From: Chryseobacterium suipulveris | GTDB lineage: Bacteria > Bacteroidota > Bacteroidia > Flavobacteriales > Weeksellaceae | Assembly (NCBI RefSeq): GCF_022811685.1 | Contig: NZ_CP094532.1 | Coordinates: forward strand, 1,017,501-1,081,500 | Reading direction: 5' to 3' | DNA length: 64,000 bases | Part shown: one piece after another, positions 8,273 through 17,321 of the stretch | How the letters are laid out: each line of letters starts with the position of its first letter | How positions within the stretch are numbered: the stretch's first letter is position 1 | Program-made: the position numbers and the translations under genes | Notes under the pieces: generated by a model | Told to the model about the DNA's origin: nothing | What the model saw: only the letters and a program-made list of their open reading frames with translations | Database searches by the model: none

Positions 8273-9778
8273 ATGCCGGAAGCTCTCAGAAACAAAACCC
8301 CAAAACCCAAATACGACGTCGCACTGATCGGTGGTGGAATTATGAGTACAACTTTGGCGACATTGCTCCACGAGCTGGAACCAGGTTTGAAAGTCGTGAT
8401 TTTTGAGCGGCTCGGAAGATTCGCGCAGGAAAGTTCCGCGGCTTGGAATAATGCAGGAACGGGTCATTCCGCGTTTTGTGAACTCAATTATACTCCGGAA
8501 GACGACGATGGAAATATCAGCATTTCAAAAGCGGAGAAAATCGCGGAACAGTTTGAGATTTCCAAGCAGTTCTGGTCTTATCTGGTTTCTAAAAATATCA
8601 TTGATCATCCTAAAGAATTCATCAACAACTGTCCGCACATGAGTTTGGTTTTTGGTCAGAATGAAGTTGCTTTCTTGCAAAAACGCCATCAGGAAATGAT
8701 CAAGTCGGTACTTTTTCACGGAATGGAGTTTTCAGCTGATCATGACCAACTAAGGGAATGGATTCCTTTGATAATGAGCAAAAGAAAAGAAACCGAAGTT
8801 CTTGCCGCAACCAAAATGGATTTGGGGACAGATGTGAATTTTGGAACATTAACAAGGAAAATGGGGAGATTTCTTTCGGAAGATTCGAATGTTGAAATTT
8901 TCCTCTACCACGAAGTAAAAGACATCGATTTGCGTGAAGACGGAAAATGGGCGATCGATGTTAAAGACCGACTCCACAATCACCGACAGGAAGTGGTTGC
9001 AGATTTTGTGTTTATCGGAGCAGGAGGTTATGCGTTGCCGCTTTTGGAAAGTTCCGACATTCCTGAAAGTGAAGGTTACGGAGGTTTCCCTGTTTCTGGC
9101 GAATGGCTCGTTTCGCATAATCCAGACCTTATCGAAAAACACCACGCAAAAGTTTATACACAGGCAACAGTTGATGCACCACCAATGAGCGTTCCCCATT
9201 TGGACTTAAGAATTATCGACGGTAAGAGAGCGCTGCTTTTCGGGCCGTTTGCAGGATTTTCGACCAAGTTCTTGAAGGAAGGAAGTTACCTGGATTTGCC
9301 AGAAAGTATCAATTTCAAAAATATCCGTTCGCTGTTTGGCGCGTGGTGGCATAATTTACCTTTAACGCAATATCTTGTGCGACAGGTTGCGATGACTAAA
9401 ATGCAGCGAATCCAGCATTTAAGGGAATTCATTAAAGATGCCCGCGATGAAGATTGGGAAATGAGAGTTGCGGGACAACGCGTACAAATCATTAAAAAAG
9501 ATGAGGAAGAAGGTGGCAAACTCGAGTTTGGAACGGAGGTCGTGGTTAATGAAAACGGAACCATCGCCTCGCTTCTCGGTGCTTCTCCAGGTGCATCAAC
9601 CGCAGCGTATGCGATGATTCAGGTTTTAGAAAAATGTTTTCCTGACAAAATCAAAAATGAGTGGAGGGAAAAGCTCTTGGAAATCATCCCCAGTTATGGC
9701 CAGAAACTTTCTGAAAATCCTGAACTTACCCGCAAAATAAGGGAATATGCAAAAGAGAAACTTCAACTAGACCATTAA
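8273..9778 (+). CDS. mqo: malate:quinone oxidoreductase
   Basis: Mqo oxidises malate to oxaloacetate and passes electrons to the quinone pool, giving the TCA cycle a membrane-linked step. The 501-residue sequence has the FAD-binding motif VALIGGGIMSTTLATLLHEL near residue 16. It also has the family blocks SSAAWNNAGTGHSAFCELNY near residue 54, FIGAGGYALPLLE near residue 247, FGPFAGFSTKFLK, and a C-terminal LLGASPGASTAAYAM near residue 436. The length is normal. The enzyme is peripheral to the inner membrane. A small unknown gene follows 27 bases downstream. Confidence 0.95.
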   Translation: MPEALRNKTPKPKYDVALIGGGIMSTTLATLLHELEPGLKVVIFERLGRFAQESSAAWNNAGTGHSAFCELNYTPEDDDGNISISKAEKIAEQFEISKQFWSYLVSKNIIDHPKEFINNCPHMSLVFGQNEVAFLQKRHQEMIKSVLFHGMEFSADHDQLREWIPLIMSKRKETEVLAATKMDLGTDVNFGTLTRKMGRFLSEDSNVEIFLYHEVKDIDLREDGKWAIDVKDRLHNHRQEVVADFVFIGAGGYALPLLESSDIPESEGYGGFPVSGEWLVSHNPDLIEKHHAKVYTQATVDAPPMSVPHLDLRIIDGKRALLFGPFAGFSTKFLKEGSYLDLPESINFKNIRSLFGAWWHNLPLTQYLVRQVAMTKMQRIQHLREFIKDARDEDWEMRVAGQRVQIIKKDEEEGGKLEFGTEVVVNENGTIASLLGASPGASTAAYAMIQVLEKCFPDKIKNEWREKLLEIIPSYGQKLSENPELTRKIREYAKEKLQLDH

Positions 9779-9805
9779 AAATCTAATTAAGAAAACGACA
9801 GTCTC

Positions 9806-10195
9806 GTGGAAACATTAACCAAACCCGAAATCGTCACCGAAGTTCTGGAATCTCTGCAAACCAAAATCCAGGAGGAGCGACAGGTTATTGTACATTGCTG
9901 TCTGCCTGCAACTTATCAGTTAGGAAATATGATTCGGGTTTGGCAATCTACATTCTTGATCGACAATGCCTTGAATCACAGAAGTCCGCTCATCCATCAC
10001 GAAAATATTTCATTATTTCCCGAGTGGACTTTAGTTCCGCCTACGAAGGATTTTTGGTTTACGCTTGTTTTTGCTGGACTTCCGAAAGACTGCAAGATAT
10101 TTGATTTAAAGGAGGTCATTCCCGAAGAAGGTGGATTTTTTGTGAAGAATATCAAAAGAAATGCAACCGATATTTACCGAGTTATGATTGACTGA
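9806..10195 (+). CDS. conserved hypothetical protein
   Basis: This 129-residue soluble protein was not recognised. The start is a GTG at 9806 (METLTKPEIV). It has no signal peptide or transmembrane helix. Visible features are a VIVHCCLPATYQLGNMIRVW stretch and several aromatic residues near NISLFPEWTLVPP. The gene lies 27 bases after mqo on the same strand and may be co-transcribed. The codon pattern and compact spacing suggest a real gene, but no function can be given. Confidence 0.6.
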   Translation: METLTKPEIVTEVLESLQTKIQEERQVIVHCCLPATYQLGNMIRVWQSTFLIDNALNHRSPLIHHENISLFPEWTLVPPTKDFWFTLVFAGLPKDCKIFDLKEVIPEEGGFFVKNIKRNATDIYRVMID

Positions 10196-10229
10196 TACTA
10201 ATTAAGAATGAAGAATTAATAATGAACAA

Positions 10230-10844
10230 ATGAAAAAAATCGCAATACTTTTCCTACTTTTTTCAGTTTTGGGATTCTCGCAATCGACGAAAAAACAGGT
10301 TTCTGAAATTAAGAAATTTCAAAGAGAGCTGAACAAGGAATACCTCAACAAAAATGAAACTCCGCTTCGTGGCGAGAACTTTACCAATTTCAAAAAGCAT
10401 CCTTTCTTTCCCATCGATTTAAAATACAGGGTAAAGGCGAAATTTACACGAACAGAAGACGCGATCCCTTTTGAAATCCCGACTTCTTCAGGCAAAACAA
10501 AACCGTATGTAGAATATGGCAAAGCAACTTTTAAACTTGAAGGAAAAGAGCTGACTTTGACCATCTATCAAAGTTTGGATTTGGTGTCGCAAAAAGTTTA
10601 CGAGGATTACCTCTTTCTCCCATTTCGTGATGAAACCAACGGAAAAGAAACTTACGGCGGCGGAAAATATATGGATTTGCGGATCCCAAAATCCGATGAG
10701 ATTATTCTTGATTTCAACCGTTCTTACCAACCGTTCTGCGCGTATAATGCTTATGATTACAGCTGTCCGATTGTGCCAGATGAAAATCATTTACCAATTC
10801 GGATTGAGGCGGGAGTAAAGTACGAGGATGTTTATCACCATTAA
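10230..10844 (+). CDS. DUF1684 domain-containing secreted protein
   Basis: The 204-residue protein has a signal peptide (MKKIAILFLLFSVLGFSQ). The domain matches DUF1684 as I remember it: YMDLRIPKSDEIILDFNRSY followed by FCAYNAYDYSCPIVPDENHL and a closing PIRIEAGVKY near residues 185-195. The conserved cysteines in the C-A-Y-N and Y-S-C-P blocks are present. The role of the family is not settled. The gene is convergent with mtaB, with a 16-bp gap. Confidence 0.75.
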   Translation: MKKIAILFLLFSVLGFSQSTKKQVSEIKKFQRELNKEYLNKNETPLRGENFTNFKKHPFFPIDLKYRVKAKFTRTEDAIPFEIPTSSGKTKPYVEYGKATFKLEGKELTLTIYQSLDLVSQKVYEDYLFLPFRDETNGKETYGGGKYMDLRIPKSDEIILDFNRSYQPFCAYNAYDYSCPIVPDENHLPIRIEAGVKYEDVYHH

Positions 10845-10860
10845 TGGGCTAAAGATGATC

Positions 10861-12210
10861 TCAAACCTTCGCCAAAAACTCATCAAAAGCAGGAACTACT
10901 GAAACAGTACCGTCGCTCTCGATTTTAGAGAGCTGCATTGATTCGATTTTGTTGATGGAATCCGCATCGAAAGGTTTTTGCACGCGAACGTAATTCTCTG
11001 TAAATCCAAACATTAAACCATTCTTGTTTTCGTGTTCCCAAAGTACGGGAAGTGTTTTGCCAAGTTGCGTTTGGTAAAAAGCGACCTTTTTCTTTTCCGA
11101 AAGAATTCTGAGCATTTTGTTTCTCTTCTTTCTTTCCGCAATCGGTACCGCTCCATCCATTTTGGCGGCTTCGGTGTTTTCTCTTTCAGAATAAGTGAAT
11201 ACGTGCAGGTAAGAAATCGGCAGATTGTTGAGATAATGGTAGGTTTCGAGAAATTTCTCCTGCGTTTCTCCTGGGAATCCCACTATCACATCGACACCGA
11301 TACAAGCATTCGGCATTACTTCACGAATCTTCGCAATTCGGTCGGAGTATAGTTTTGTTTGGTAACGACGTTTCATTTTTCCTAAAAGTTCGTCGCTTCC
11401 GCTTTGTAATGGAATATGGAAATGGGGAACGAAACTGCGGGACTTGGAAACCAGCTCAATACTTTCGTCCTTCAAAAGGTTGGGTTCAATGGAGGAAATT
11501 CGGATTCGGTCGATTCCTTCCACTTTGTCGAGTTCGGTGATCAAATCCAGAAAAGTATGCTCGTGTTTTTTGTTTCCGAATTCGCCTTTTCCGTAATCGC
11601 CGATATTCACGCCTGTCAAAACAATTTCTCTGATGCCTTTTGCCGCGATTTCCTTCGCGTTTTTCACCACATTTCCGATGGTGTCGGATCGGGAAATTCC
11701 TCTCGCCAATGGAATGGTGCAGTAAGTACATTTGTAATCGCAACCATCCTGAACTTTAAGGAAAGCTCTGGTTCTGTCGCCGATCGAGTAGCTCCCTATA
11801 AAGAAATCGGCATCGTCAATTTCGCACGAGTGCACGATTCCGCTGGACTGTGATTTTTTCAGGTCGTCAAGATAATTCAGGATATTAAATTTCTCGGTAG
11901 CTCCCAAAACCATATCAACTCCGTCGATGGAGGCGATTTCCTCGGGTTTCAGTTGGGCATAACAGCCGATGATGATCACCAAACCGTCGGGATTGGCTTT
12001 CAGAGCTCGTTTTACGTGAAGTTTACATTCCTTGTCTGCTGCTTCGGTTACGGAGCAGGTATTGATGATGTAAACGTCGGCTTTATCTTCAAAACTTACT
12101 TTTTCGTATCCAGCATCAGTCAATTGTCTTGCAATGGTCGAGGTTTCTGCAAAGTTCAGTTTACAGCCAAGTGTGTGAAAAGCAGCGGTTTTTGTTTCTG
12201 AATGTTCCAT
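10861..12210 (-). CDS. mtaB: tRNA t6A37 methylthiotransferase, MtaB-type
   Basis: MtaB converts t6A to ms2t6A at position 37 of tRNAs that read ANN codons, using two 4Fe-4S clusters and radical SAM chemistry. The N-terminal UPF0004 domain begins AAFHTLGCKLNFAET and contains further cysteines in IINTCSVTEAADKEC and IIGCYAQL. The radical SAM motif CDYKCTYC lies near residue 159, and a TRAM-like tail closes the protein. I start at the ATG at 12210 (MEHSETKTAAF). An upstream in-frame start at 12249 would add 13 residues without homology. Length is about 449 residues, normal for the family. Confidence 0.92.
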   Translation of the reverse strand: MEHSETKTAAFHTLGCKLNFAETSTIARQLTDAGYEKVSFEDKADVYIINTCSVTEAADKECKLHVKRALKANPDGLVIIIGCYAQLKPEEIASIDGVDMVLGATEKFNILNYLDDLKKSQSSGIVHSCEIDDADFFIGSYSIGDRTRAFLKVQDGCDYKCTYCTIPLARGISRSDTIGNVVKNAKEIAAKGIREIVLTGVNIGDYGKGEFGNKKHEHTFLDLITELDKVEGIDRIRISSIEPNLLKDESIELVSKSRSFVPHFHIPLQSGSDELLGKMKRRYQTKLYSDRIAKIREVMPNACIGVDVIVGFPGETQEKFLETYHYLNNLPISYLHVFTYSERENTEAAKMDGAVPIAERKKRNKMLRILSEKKKVAFYQTQLGKTLPVLWEHENKNGLMFGFTENYVRVQKPFDADSINKIESMQLSKIESDGTVSVVPAFDEFLAKV

Positions 12211-12262
12211 AATTTCTGTCGGCAAAATTACGTAATTTTTAAAGACCAACTTTTAGCTACCC

Positions 12263-12288
12263 AAAAAACCACAACCGAAGTTGTGGCC
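12263..12288 (-). terminator. TTCG-tetraloop terminator after the cysteine dioxygenase-like gene
   Basis: On the minus strand CCACAAC-TTCG-GTTGTGG is followed by TTTTTT. This is a classic intrinsic terminator lying between the cupin gene and mtaB. Confidence 0.8.
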
Positions 12289-12329
12289 TTATTGAAAAAA
12301 TTTAATTTGATATGTTAAGAAACTATATC

Positions 12330-12911
12330 CTAAACGTAGGTAACTTCCCGATAGCAATTCTCTGGAAGATTCCACGAACACGATGTTGCCTGATCCGAAA
12401 GTACAGCGGTTCTACGGTTTTCGGTATCGAAAATCGTTGTTCCTTCCAGATTCAGTTTGTCGGTTCTGTAGATATGCAGACTTGCTGAAACTGAGTCCGA
12501 ATTGTTGATAATTGAATGAATCCCGCCAAGTTCTTCGGAAAAAATATCGTCTTCATTGGCGAAAGTTCGCGCGTCGTACTCGATGAAGTTGGAATTTTTC
12601 CTGTAGCTCACTTCAGTCAAACTGCCTTTTAGAATTTTTATTTTTCCATCGTAATTGCCGTGGTCGTGAATCGCCGAACAATTGTCGACTCCCCAAAGCA
12701 TAATGAATGCTACAGTTTCTCCGTTGTAGATGGGGATTCGCTGATAAGTTGAATTTTCCACTTTAGTTTGTGAAAGCGGAAAAACTTTGTTGAAATCGTT
12801 ATAATCAAAAGTGAAGAGTAGATCACAAATCTCCTCAAAACTAAGGGGCTTCTTGTGCTTCAGGTCGTCTAAAACCTGCCGTAAATTCTGGAGTCCAGCT
12901 GAAACTTTCAT
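12330..12911 (-). CDS. cysteine dioxygenase-type cupin protein
   Basis: The 193-residue protein carries the CDO type I cupin pattern: SAIHDHGNYDGKIKILKGSL near residues 85-104 supplies the iron-binding H-x-H. A later GGIHSIINNSD supplies the third His, and SASLHIYRTD follows. Cysteine dioxygenase oxidises L-cysteine to cysteine sulfinate in the cytoplasm. Bacterial homologues may also act on 3-mercaptopropionate, so the substrate is inferred. The ATG at 12911 is preferred over the TTG three codons upstream. A TAnnTTTG box lies 19 bases before it. Confidence 0.8.
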   Translation of the reverse strand: MKVSAGLQNLRQVLDDLKHKKPLSFEEICDLLFTFDYNDFNKVFPLSQTKVENSTYQRIPIYNGETVAFIMLWGVDNCSAIHDHGNYDGKIKILKGSLTEVSYRKNSNFIEYDARTFANEDDIFSEELGGIHSIINNSDSVSASLHIYRTDKLNLEGTTIFDTENRRTAVLSDQATSCSWNLPENCYREVTYV

Positions 12912-12930
12912 GATGAGCAATTTGGTTGTA

Positions 12931-12938
12931 CAAATTTA
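12931..12938 (-). promoter_or_regulatory. putative -7 promoter box TAAATTTG
   Basis: On the minus strand TAAATTTG lies 19 bases before the cupin ATG at 12911. Confidence 0.45.
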
Positions 12939-13010
12939 CTCATGACCTGTTTAAAGCTTGGCTGCAAGTGGTTGATTTATATCAATATTGATAAATATCA
13001 GTTGGCAAAA

Positions 13011-13601
13011 TCAGTCTTTGAACTCGGAACGTACCTCTTCACTTTTCGCGAAACAGACTGGTGAAGCGTTTTCCTGAATTTCATCTGCGCTTTGGTTTTT
13101 CAGCATTTCAAGATTGTATTCTGCGGATTTATTTCGAGCGATGGAAAGCGTTTTCCATTCGTCGTTTTTCATCATTTTGGCAAGATAGATGATCTGACCA
13201 ATATGGTACGGATAATGGGCGAGTTGACGCAAAACCGCATCCAAAACAGAATGTTTCTCCCCGCGAATGGTAATTTCGGTTTGCCACAAATCTTCATTGA
13301 TTTGGTTTAAAGCGTCAAAAAGAACGCGCCATCCTTTTTCCCAAATTTCCAGCATTTCAGTTTTTGAATGAATATCGTTTTCAAATTCCGAGTCGCGGTT
13401 TCTCCATGACTTTTCGCCGTCCTCGGTCAGAAAGTTGGTCCATCTCGAAATCATATTACCAGAAACGTGCTTTACGATAGTCGCAACGGAATTGCTTTCA
13501 GGATTGTACTGCCACAGAACTTGTTCGTCGGTTAACTGAACAAAAGTTTTGTCGCCCAGTTCTTTATAATATTTAAAACGCTTTTCGAATAATTCTTTCA
13601 T
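13011..13601 (-). CDS. DUF1572 (DinB-like) family protein
   Basis: This 196-residue protein is a four-helix DinB-superfamily member of the DUF1572 type. Candidate metal-binding histidines are in IVKHVSGNMISRW near residue 43 and in LAHYPYHIGQIIYLAK near residue 127, the usual three-His arrangement. Such proteins often act as thiol-dependent transferases or stress proteins in Gram-positive relatives, but the role in Bacteroidota is unclear. It is transcribed alone on the minus strand, 100 bp upstream of the cupin gene. Confidence 0.75.
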   Translation of the reverse strand: MKELFEKRFKYYKELGDKTFVQLTDEQVLWQYNPESNSVATIVKHVSGNMISRWTNFLTEDGEKSWRNRDSEFENDIHSKTEMLEIWEKGWRVLFDALNQINEDLWQTEITIRGEKHSVLDAVLRQLAHYPYHIGQIIYLAKMMKNDEWKTLSIARNKSAEYNLEMLKNQSADEIQENASPVCFAKSEEVRSEFKD

Positions 13602-13689
13602 AATCTCTGCTTTTTCGATTTTCCTATTCGTGATTAAAATTACAAAATTTTGGATAGTTAAAACTTTTTAAGGTCTCAAAATAAAACTC

Positions 13690-13800
13690 AATTTGATTAC
13701 CCCGATCCTAAAGGGAGCAAATTTATTTTGAAGGAAATTTTCCTCTCTTTAGTTCCAATAATTATCGGAATGGGGGTAAAGGATTTTTCCGATATCGTAT
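13690..13800 (+). repeat. palindromic CTCCCTTTAGGG element, copy 3
   Basis: The 367-bp gap 13602-13968 contains left arm ACCCCGATCCTAAAGGGAGC (13699-13718) and a diverged right arm TCCTCTCTTTAGTTCC, ending GGGGGTAAAGGATTTTTCCG. Between the arms is AAATTTATTTTGAAGGAAATT. The rest of the gap holds a second repeat at 13862 and nothing coding. Confidence 0.7.
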
Positions 13801-13861
13801 TTTCTCAAATAACTTTAACAAGCTTTACTTTAGGTTTAAAGAAAATATGATATCAAACGGT

Positions 13862-13916
13862 CAATGTGTAAATTGCTACATTGTTCCATTGCTACATTGT
13901 TACATTGTTACATTGA
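13862..13916. repeat. TTGCTACATTG/TTGTTACATTG minisatellite
   Basis: Short units TTGCTACATTG and TTGTTACATTG recur five times here. They are the same unit, inverted, as the block at 2664-2706, about 11 kb away. Confidence 0.7.
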
Positions 13917-13968
13917 ATTCCCCTTGGTATCATTATTGTTAAGATCATTTCACAAGAAATAAACTACG

Positions 13969-14943
13969 ATGGTTACGAGATTCTGCAAACCCTTAATAAT
14001 ACATTTGCTACTTGCAGCTTTTTTTATTTTCACTTTGGTTCAGTGTAAAAAAGATAAAGTTGTCGTGACGGATGACACCGCTCAAAAAAAAACCGACTCT
14101 ATCGCAAAAGCAAAAAAGGATTCGATCACGCTGGATTCCATCAACAAGGCAAAAATCAATTATTCTGCATTCATTTTCCCTACAAAAAAGAAAGATTCCG
14201 CTATGGCAGTTTTCAATAAGCAGTTTTCGGAGGAGGAACGATACACGATTTTGGCACTCAACCGACTCGATTCCAAAAATAAATGGAGAGCCGATACTTT
14301 AGCGATTCCCGATAAAATCGATAAAAGTTTAATGTCGTACACGCCGTTTCCCACTCATCTGGATATTTTAAAGGATGTGAAAAAAATTGTTTTCTTTTCG
14401 TACCCGATTCAGGCATACTCACTGTATGAAAACGGAAAACTCGTGAAATGGGGACCGACAAGTATGGGCAAAAAATCTGCGCAGACGAAACGTGGGTTAA
14501 TGTTTGCCAACTGGAAAAAGGAACTCGCAATTTCGACTGTTGACAGTGAATGGAAATTGCCTTACAACGTCAATGTACACAATACTTTGGGAATCGGATG
14601 GCACCAGTACGACCTCCCTGGTTTTCCTGCATCACATTCTTGTTTAAGATTGTTGATGGACGATGCGAAAGAACTTTACGGTTGGGTCGATACTTGGGTT
14701 CTGAACAAAGGCGGTGCAACGGTAAAAGTGAACGGAACTCCCGTAATCGTCTTCGGCGACTACAATTGGGGTGGCAAAAAACCGTGGAAAAAACTGATCG
14801 AAGATTCCGCGGCGGATAATATTTCGGTGGAGGAAATGAATTCCATCATCCAGCCAAATCTTTCAAAAATCTTGGAGGAGCAGAAGAAAAGGGATGAGTA
14901 TTTAACGACGGTTCCAGTTTCTAAAGAAAAGGAGTCGGCTTAA
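13969..14943 (+). CDS. L,D-transpeptidase (YkuD) lipoprotein
   Basis: The 324-residue protein starts with a hydrophobic signal ending in a lipobox-like FTLVQC, so it is probably a lipoprotein facing the periplasm. A low-complexity Lys/Asp linker follows. The YkuD catalytic block appears as VHNTLGIGWHQ near residue 203 and SHSCLRLL near residue 222. The usual family motif is SHGC-x-R. Here Gly is replaced by Ser, but the nucleophilic Cys, the His and the Arg are kept. L,D-transpeptidases form 3-3 peptidoglycan crosslinks or attach proteins to the wall. A single-gene unit. Confidence 0.82.
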   Translation: MVTRFCKPLIIHLLLAAFFIFTLVQCKKDKVVVTDDTAQKKTDSIAKAKKDSITLDSINKAKINYSAFIFPTKKKDSAMAVFNKQFSEEERYTILALNRLDSKNKWRADTLAIPDKIDKSLMSYTPFPTHLDILKDVKKIVFFSYPIQAYSLYENGKLVKWGPTSMGKKSAQTKRGLMFANWKKELAISTVDSEWKLPYNVNVHNTLGIGWHQYDLPGFPASHSCLRLLMDDAKELYGWVDTWVLNKGGATVKVNGTPVIVFGDYNWGGKKPWKKLIEDSAADNISVEEMNSIIQPNLSKILEEQKKRDEYLTTVPVSKEKESA

Positions 14944-15014
14944 AATTCTTTTGCCACAAATGCAAGAATTAAACTTTGCCAAAGTTCAGAACTTTGGCAA
15001 AGTTGTTTTAGGAA

Positions 15015-15164
15015 ATCGCAAAGATTCCCATTTTTCTATTCATAATTTTAGTAAGCAAAGTTTGCGGATAAATCCACTGATTAAGCGACCGCTTCATCAA
15101 TCCGCCTATGGCGGAAAAACTTTGCATCCTTAAAGCAAGTCAGTTTTTTGATTAAACTTTGCGG
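15015..15164 (+). repeat. ~150-bp element with terminal inverted repeats, copy A
   Basis: The element begins ATCGCAAAGATT and ends AAACTTTGCGG, forming terminal inverted repeats. Inside are GCGGATAAATCC, AAGCGACCGCTT and the hairpin TCCGCCTATGGCGGA. Copy B (36745-36899) is nearly identical through the centre, and copy C (41484-41630) is diverged. It fills most of the gap 14944-15237. Confidence 0.75.
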
Positions 15165-15170
15165 TATTGT

Positions 15171-15222
15171 CATTGCGAGGAACAGCCTGTCCTGAGCAAA
15201 GTCGAAGGAAAGCAATCGCCAC
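15171..15222 (+). repeat. CATTGCGAG...AAGCAATC repeat
   Basis: GTCATTGCGAGGAAC ... GGAAAGCAATCGCC is an imperfect inverted repeat. A shorter relative lies at 52658-52686. This motif is, to my recollection, widespread in bacterial genomes. Confidence 0.6.
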
Positions 15223-15237
15223 AAATGCACGAATATC

Positions 15238-15765
15238 TTAATTACTCTCAAACCGTTTAATCGACTCCTCCGCAAACTCGCGAAGCTGCTGCATCTCTTT
15301 TCTTGCCTTTCGCTGTCCGATGAGCGAGGTGAGATAGGTGAGGAGCATCAAAGCTAACATCGCAAACGAAAGCGGAAGTGCCCACGGAAAATCGCTGCTA
15401 TTGATCTGTCTTTCTACAAACCAGATGGTAATGAAGACCATCCAAAAAATCCCGAAAATAAAATATAGGAACATAAAGAAAGTCCACACCGCCGAACTCG
15501 GCCCGAAAATTCCGCGGATTACGGTCTTGTTTTCTTCGCGATCGGTTTCGGTACGCAAACTCAGGTTGGGTTTCCAGTAGTCACTTCTATCGTTTTTTAC
15601 AGTGATAATGGCAACTTCACTGTTGATGTTTCCCGAAAAATTCGTTGATTTTTCCTGCAAGAATTTTTTCAAAAACAGCGTGTAGTCTTCTCTGCTGACT
15701 TCGGTGAGCATTTTGAACCGCGGTCTGGAACGGACTTGGTCTAAAACAGTTTCCTCAATTTGCAT
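15238..15765 (-). CDS. hypothetical membrane protein
   Basis: This 175-residue protein has a soluble N-terminal third, two transmembrane helices at roughly residues 92-116 and 127-150, and a charged C-terminal helix (RKARKEMQQLREFAEESIKR). I do not recognise a family. Its ATG overlaps the end of the retropepsin/PDZ gene by 11 bases, so the two are co-transcribed and this protein may act with that peptidase at the membrane. That is inference from context only. Confidence 0.7.
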   Translation of the reverse strand: MQIEETVLDQVRSRPRFKMLTEVSREDYTLFLKKFLQEKSTNFSGNINSEVAIITVKNDRSDYWKPNLSLRTETDREENKTVIRGIFGPSSAVWTFFMFLYFIFGIFWMVFITIWFVERQINSSDFPWALPLSFAMLALMLLTYLTSLIGQRKARKEMQQLREFAEESIKRFESN

Positions 15766-17092
15766 CGCTGTACGGGATTGGATCTTTTAAAATTACGGTG
15801 TGGTTGGATTCCTCGCCGTTTCGCTCGATTCTGAAATTCAGTCGGGTTCCTTCCTGGCTTTTCAGCAGATCGTTGATGCGCTGCAAGGTGAAATTTCCGA
15901 TCGCTTTTTTATTAATGGAGATAATTCGGTCTCCCTTCCTGATTCCCGCCTCGAAGCATGGTGAATCTTTTCTACATCCGGAAACGGTATATTGGGGTTT
16001 CAAAACAAAATTGTATCGGAATCCTTCGTTGGCACTGTAAATATTGGTTCCCTCCGAAGCAATTTCCATCCTCTTTTTCGTTTCAATTTTTACAAGGTCT
16101 TTTTCCCACGACATTCCGTCGTGCATGATGTCGAGACCGCTGCTGTTGAAAAGGAAAGGATCATTAAAGCTCCTGTTTTTTCTCAAGAAAATTTTCTTCT
16201 CGGGATAATTGAAGATGACGGTAAACCTCCGCAAAATATCACTTCCGATAGATCCTTTTCGGTTGGGAGCCAAATTCAGATGTTGGATGGAGTATTCATC
16301 TGGCATCGCTGTCAAAGGTTTTACAAAGGAGAAGTTCCCGATGTACAATCCGTGAATTCTGCTGCGCTTTCCAAAAATATCGCCATTAAAACCCTGTCCC
16401 AAATAATCATCAATATTCGGTCGGTTGTATTCAAAATCCTTGATCAGTTTCGGAAAAAGCCAAATCGCGTCACTGTTTCCCGAATCCACCAAAAGTTTCG
16501 AGGGAACTCTTTGGTTTGTCATTTCCACGTCGGCGATGATGTAAGGTTTGTTTCCTTCAATGGTAATGGGGAATTCTTCGAACCTGCGGATTTGTCGTTC
16601 GTAACGTTTGCTTTCATTAAAAACCGTAATCTTTTTTGATTCAAAGTCAATCATGATCGGATGGTCTTTAAAAAAATGGTAACCAATAATCCCGTTCACA
16701 GGAATCCCGACGTGCGAAGAAAAGTTGATGCCTTCATCCAAAATAACGTAAACTGTGTGGTTTTGGTCTCTGAAGTCTTTACCAATACTGATCGTGTTTT
16801 TCTCTGATTTCAAACCTTCAATATCCAAACTTTCACCCATTCCTGAGAATTTGATTTTCTCCACATTGTTAAAGTTCACCTCCTTATTTTCCAAACTGAA
16901 GAGGATGGTCTCGCTAACTCCCGAATCGAGCAGGAAGGTAAGTTCGGTCCCGTTGATGTTGACGGGGATGAAGATGAGGTTATTGATCAGCTGAAACGGA
17001 ATCACCGTTTTCTTGGGATTCGAAATCTGAAATCCATCCTGACTTCGGGCAATCACGAAGAACAGCAGGAATATGGTTTTCAGGAATTTCAT
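15755..17092 (-). CDS. retropepsin-like aspartyl protease with C-terminal PDZ domain
   Basis: The 445-residue secreted protein has a signal peptide (MKFLKTIFLLFFVIARSQ). It has two aspartyl protease motifs, LLDSGVSE near residue 54 and LLVDSGNSD near residue 200, each with the D-S-G catalytic triad seen in retropepsin-like folds. This tandem arrangement could give one pseudo-symmetric active site. A PDZ domain follows, with CFEAGIRKGDRIISINKKAI near residue 377. The protein should act in the periplasm or at the cell surface; its substrate is unknown. It overlaps the downstream membrane-protein gene by 11 bases. Confidence 0.8.
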   Translation of the reverse strand: MKFLKTIFLLFFVIARSQDGFQISNPKKTVIPFQLINNLIFIPVNINGTELTFLLDSGVSETILFSLENKEVNFNNVEKIKFSGMGESLDIEGLKSEKNTISIGKDFRDQNHTVYVILDEGINFSSHVGIPVNGIIGYHFFKDHPIMIDFESKKITVFNESKRYERQIRRFEEFPITIEGNKPYIIADVEMTNQRVPSKLLVDSGNSDAIWLFPKLIKDFEYNRPNIDDYLGQGFNGDIFGKRSRIHGLYIGNFSFVKPLTAMPDEYSIQHLNLAPNRKGSIGSDILRRFTVIFNYPEKKIFLRKNRSFNDPFLFNSSGLDIMHDGMSWEKDLVKIETKKRMEIASEGTNIYSANEGFRYNFVLKPQYTVSGCRKDSPCFEAGIRKGDRIISINKKAIGNFTLQRINDLLKSQEGTRLNFRIERNGEESNHTVILKDPIPYSDAN

Positions 17093-17321
17093 TGAATGAA
17101 GATACGGAAATTTTCAGAAATATTGATCCGACTTTTCATTTCACCATTTCAAACAAGCTATTTGATCCAAATAATAAAAATTACAAAGTCATAAAGGAAT
17201 ACAGACTAAATATTGTATTTAAGCAGAATTCTTTTGTGAGTTTGTGGTTAGAATCTTAAGCGCTTTACATATTCCTGATCAGAAAAATCCTCCTTTCTAA
17301 AATTCAAAAATCGCAGGAAAT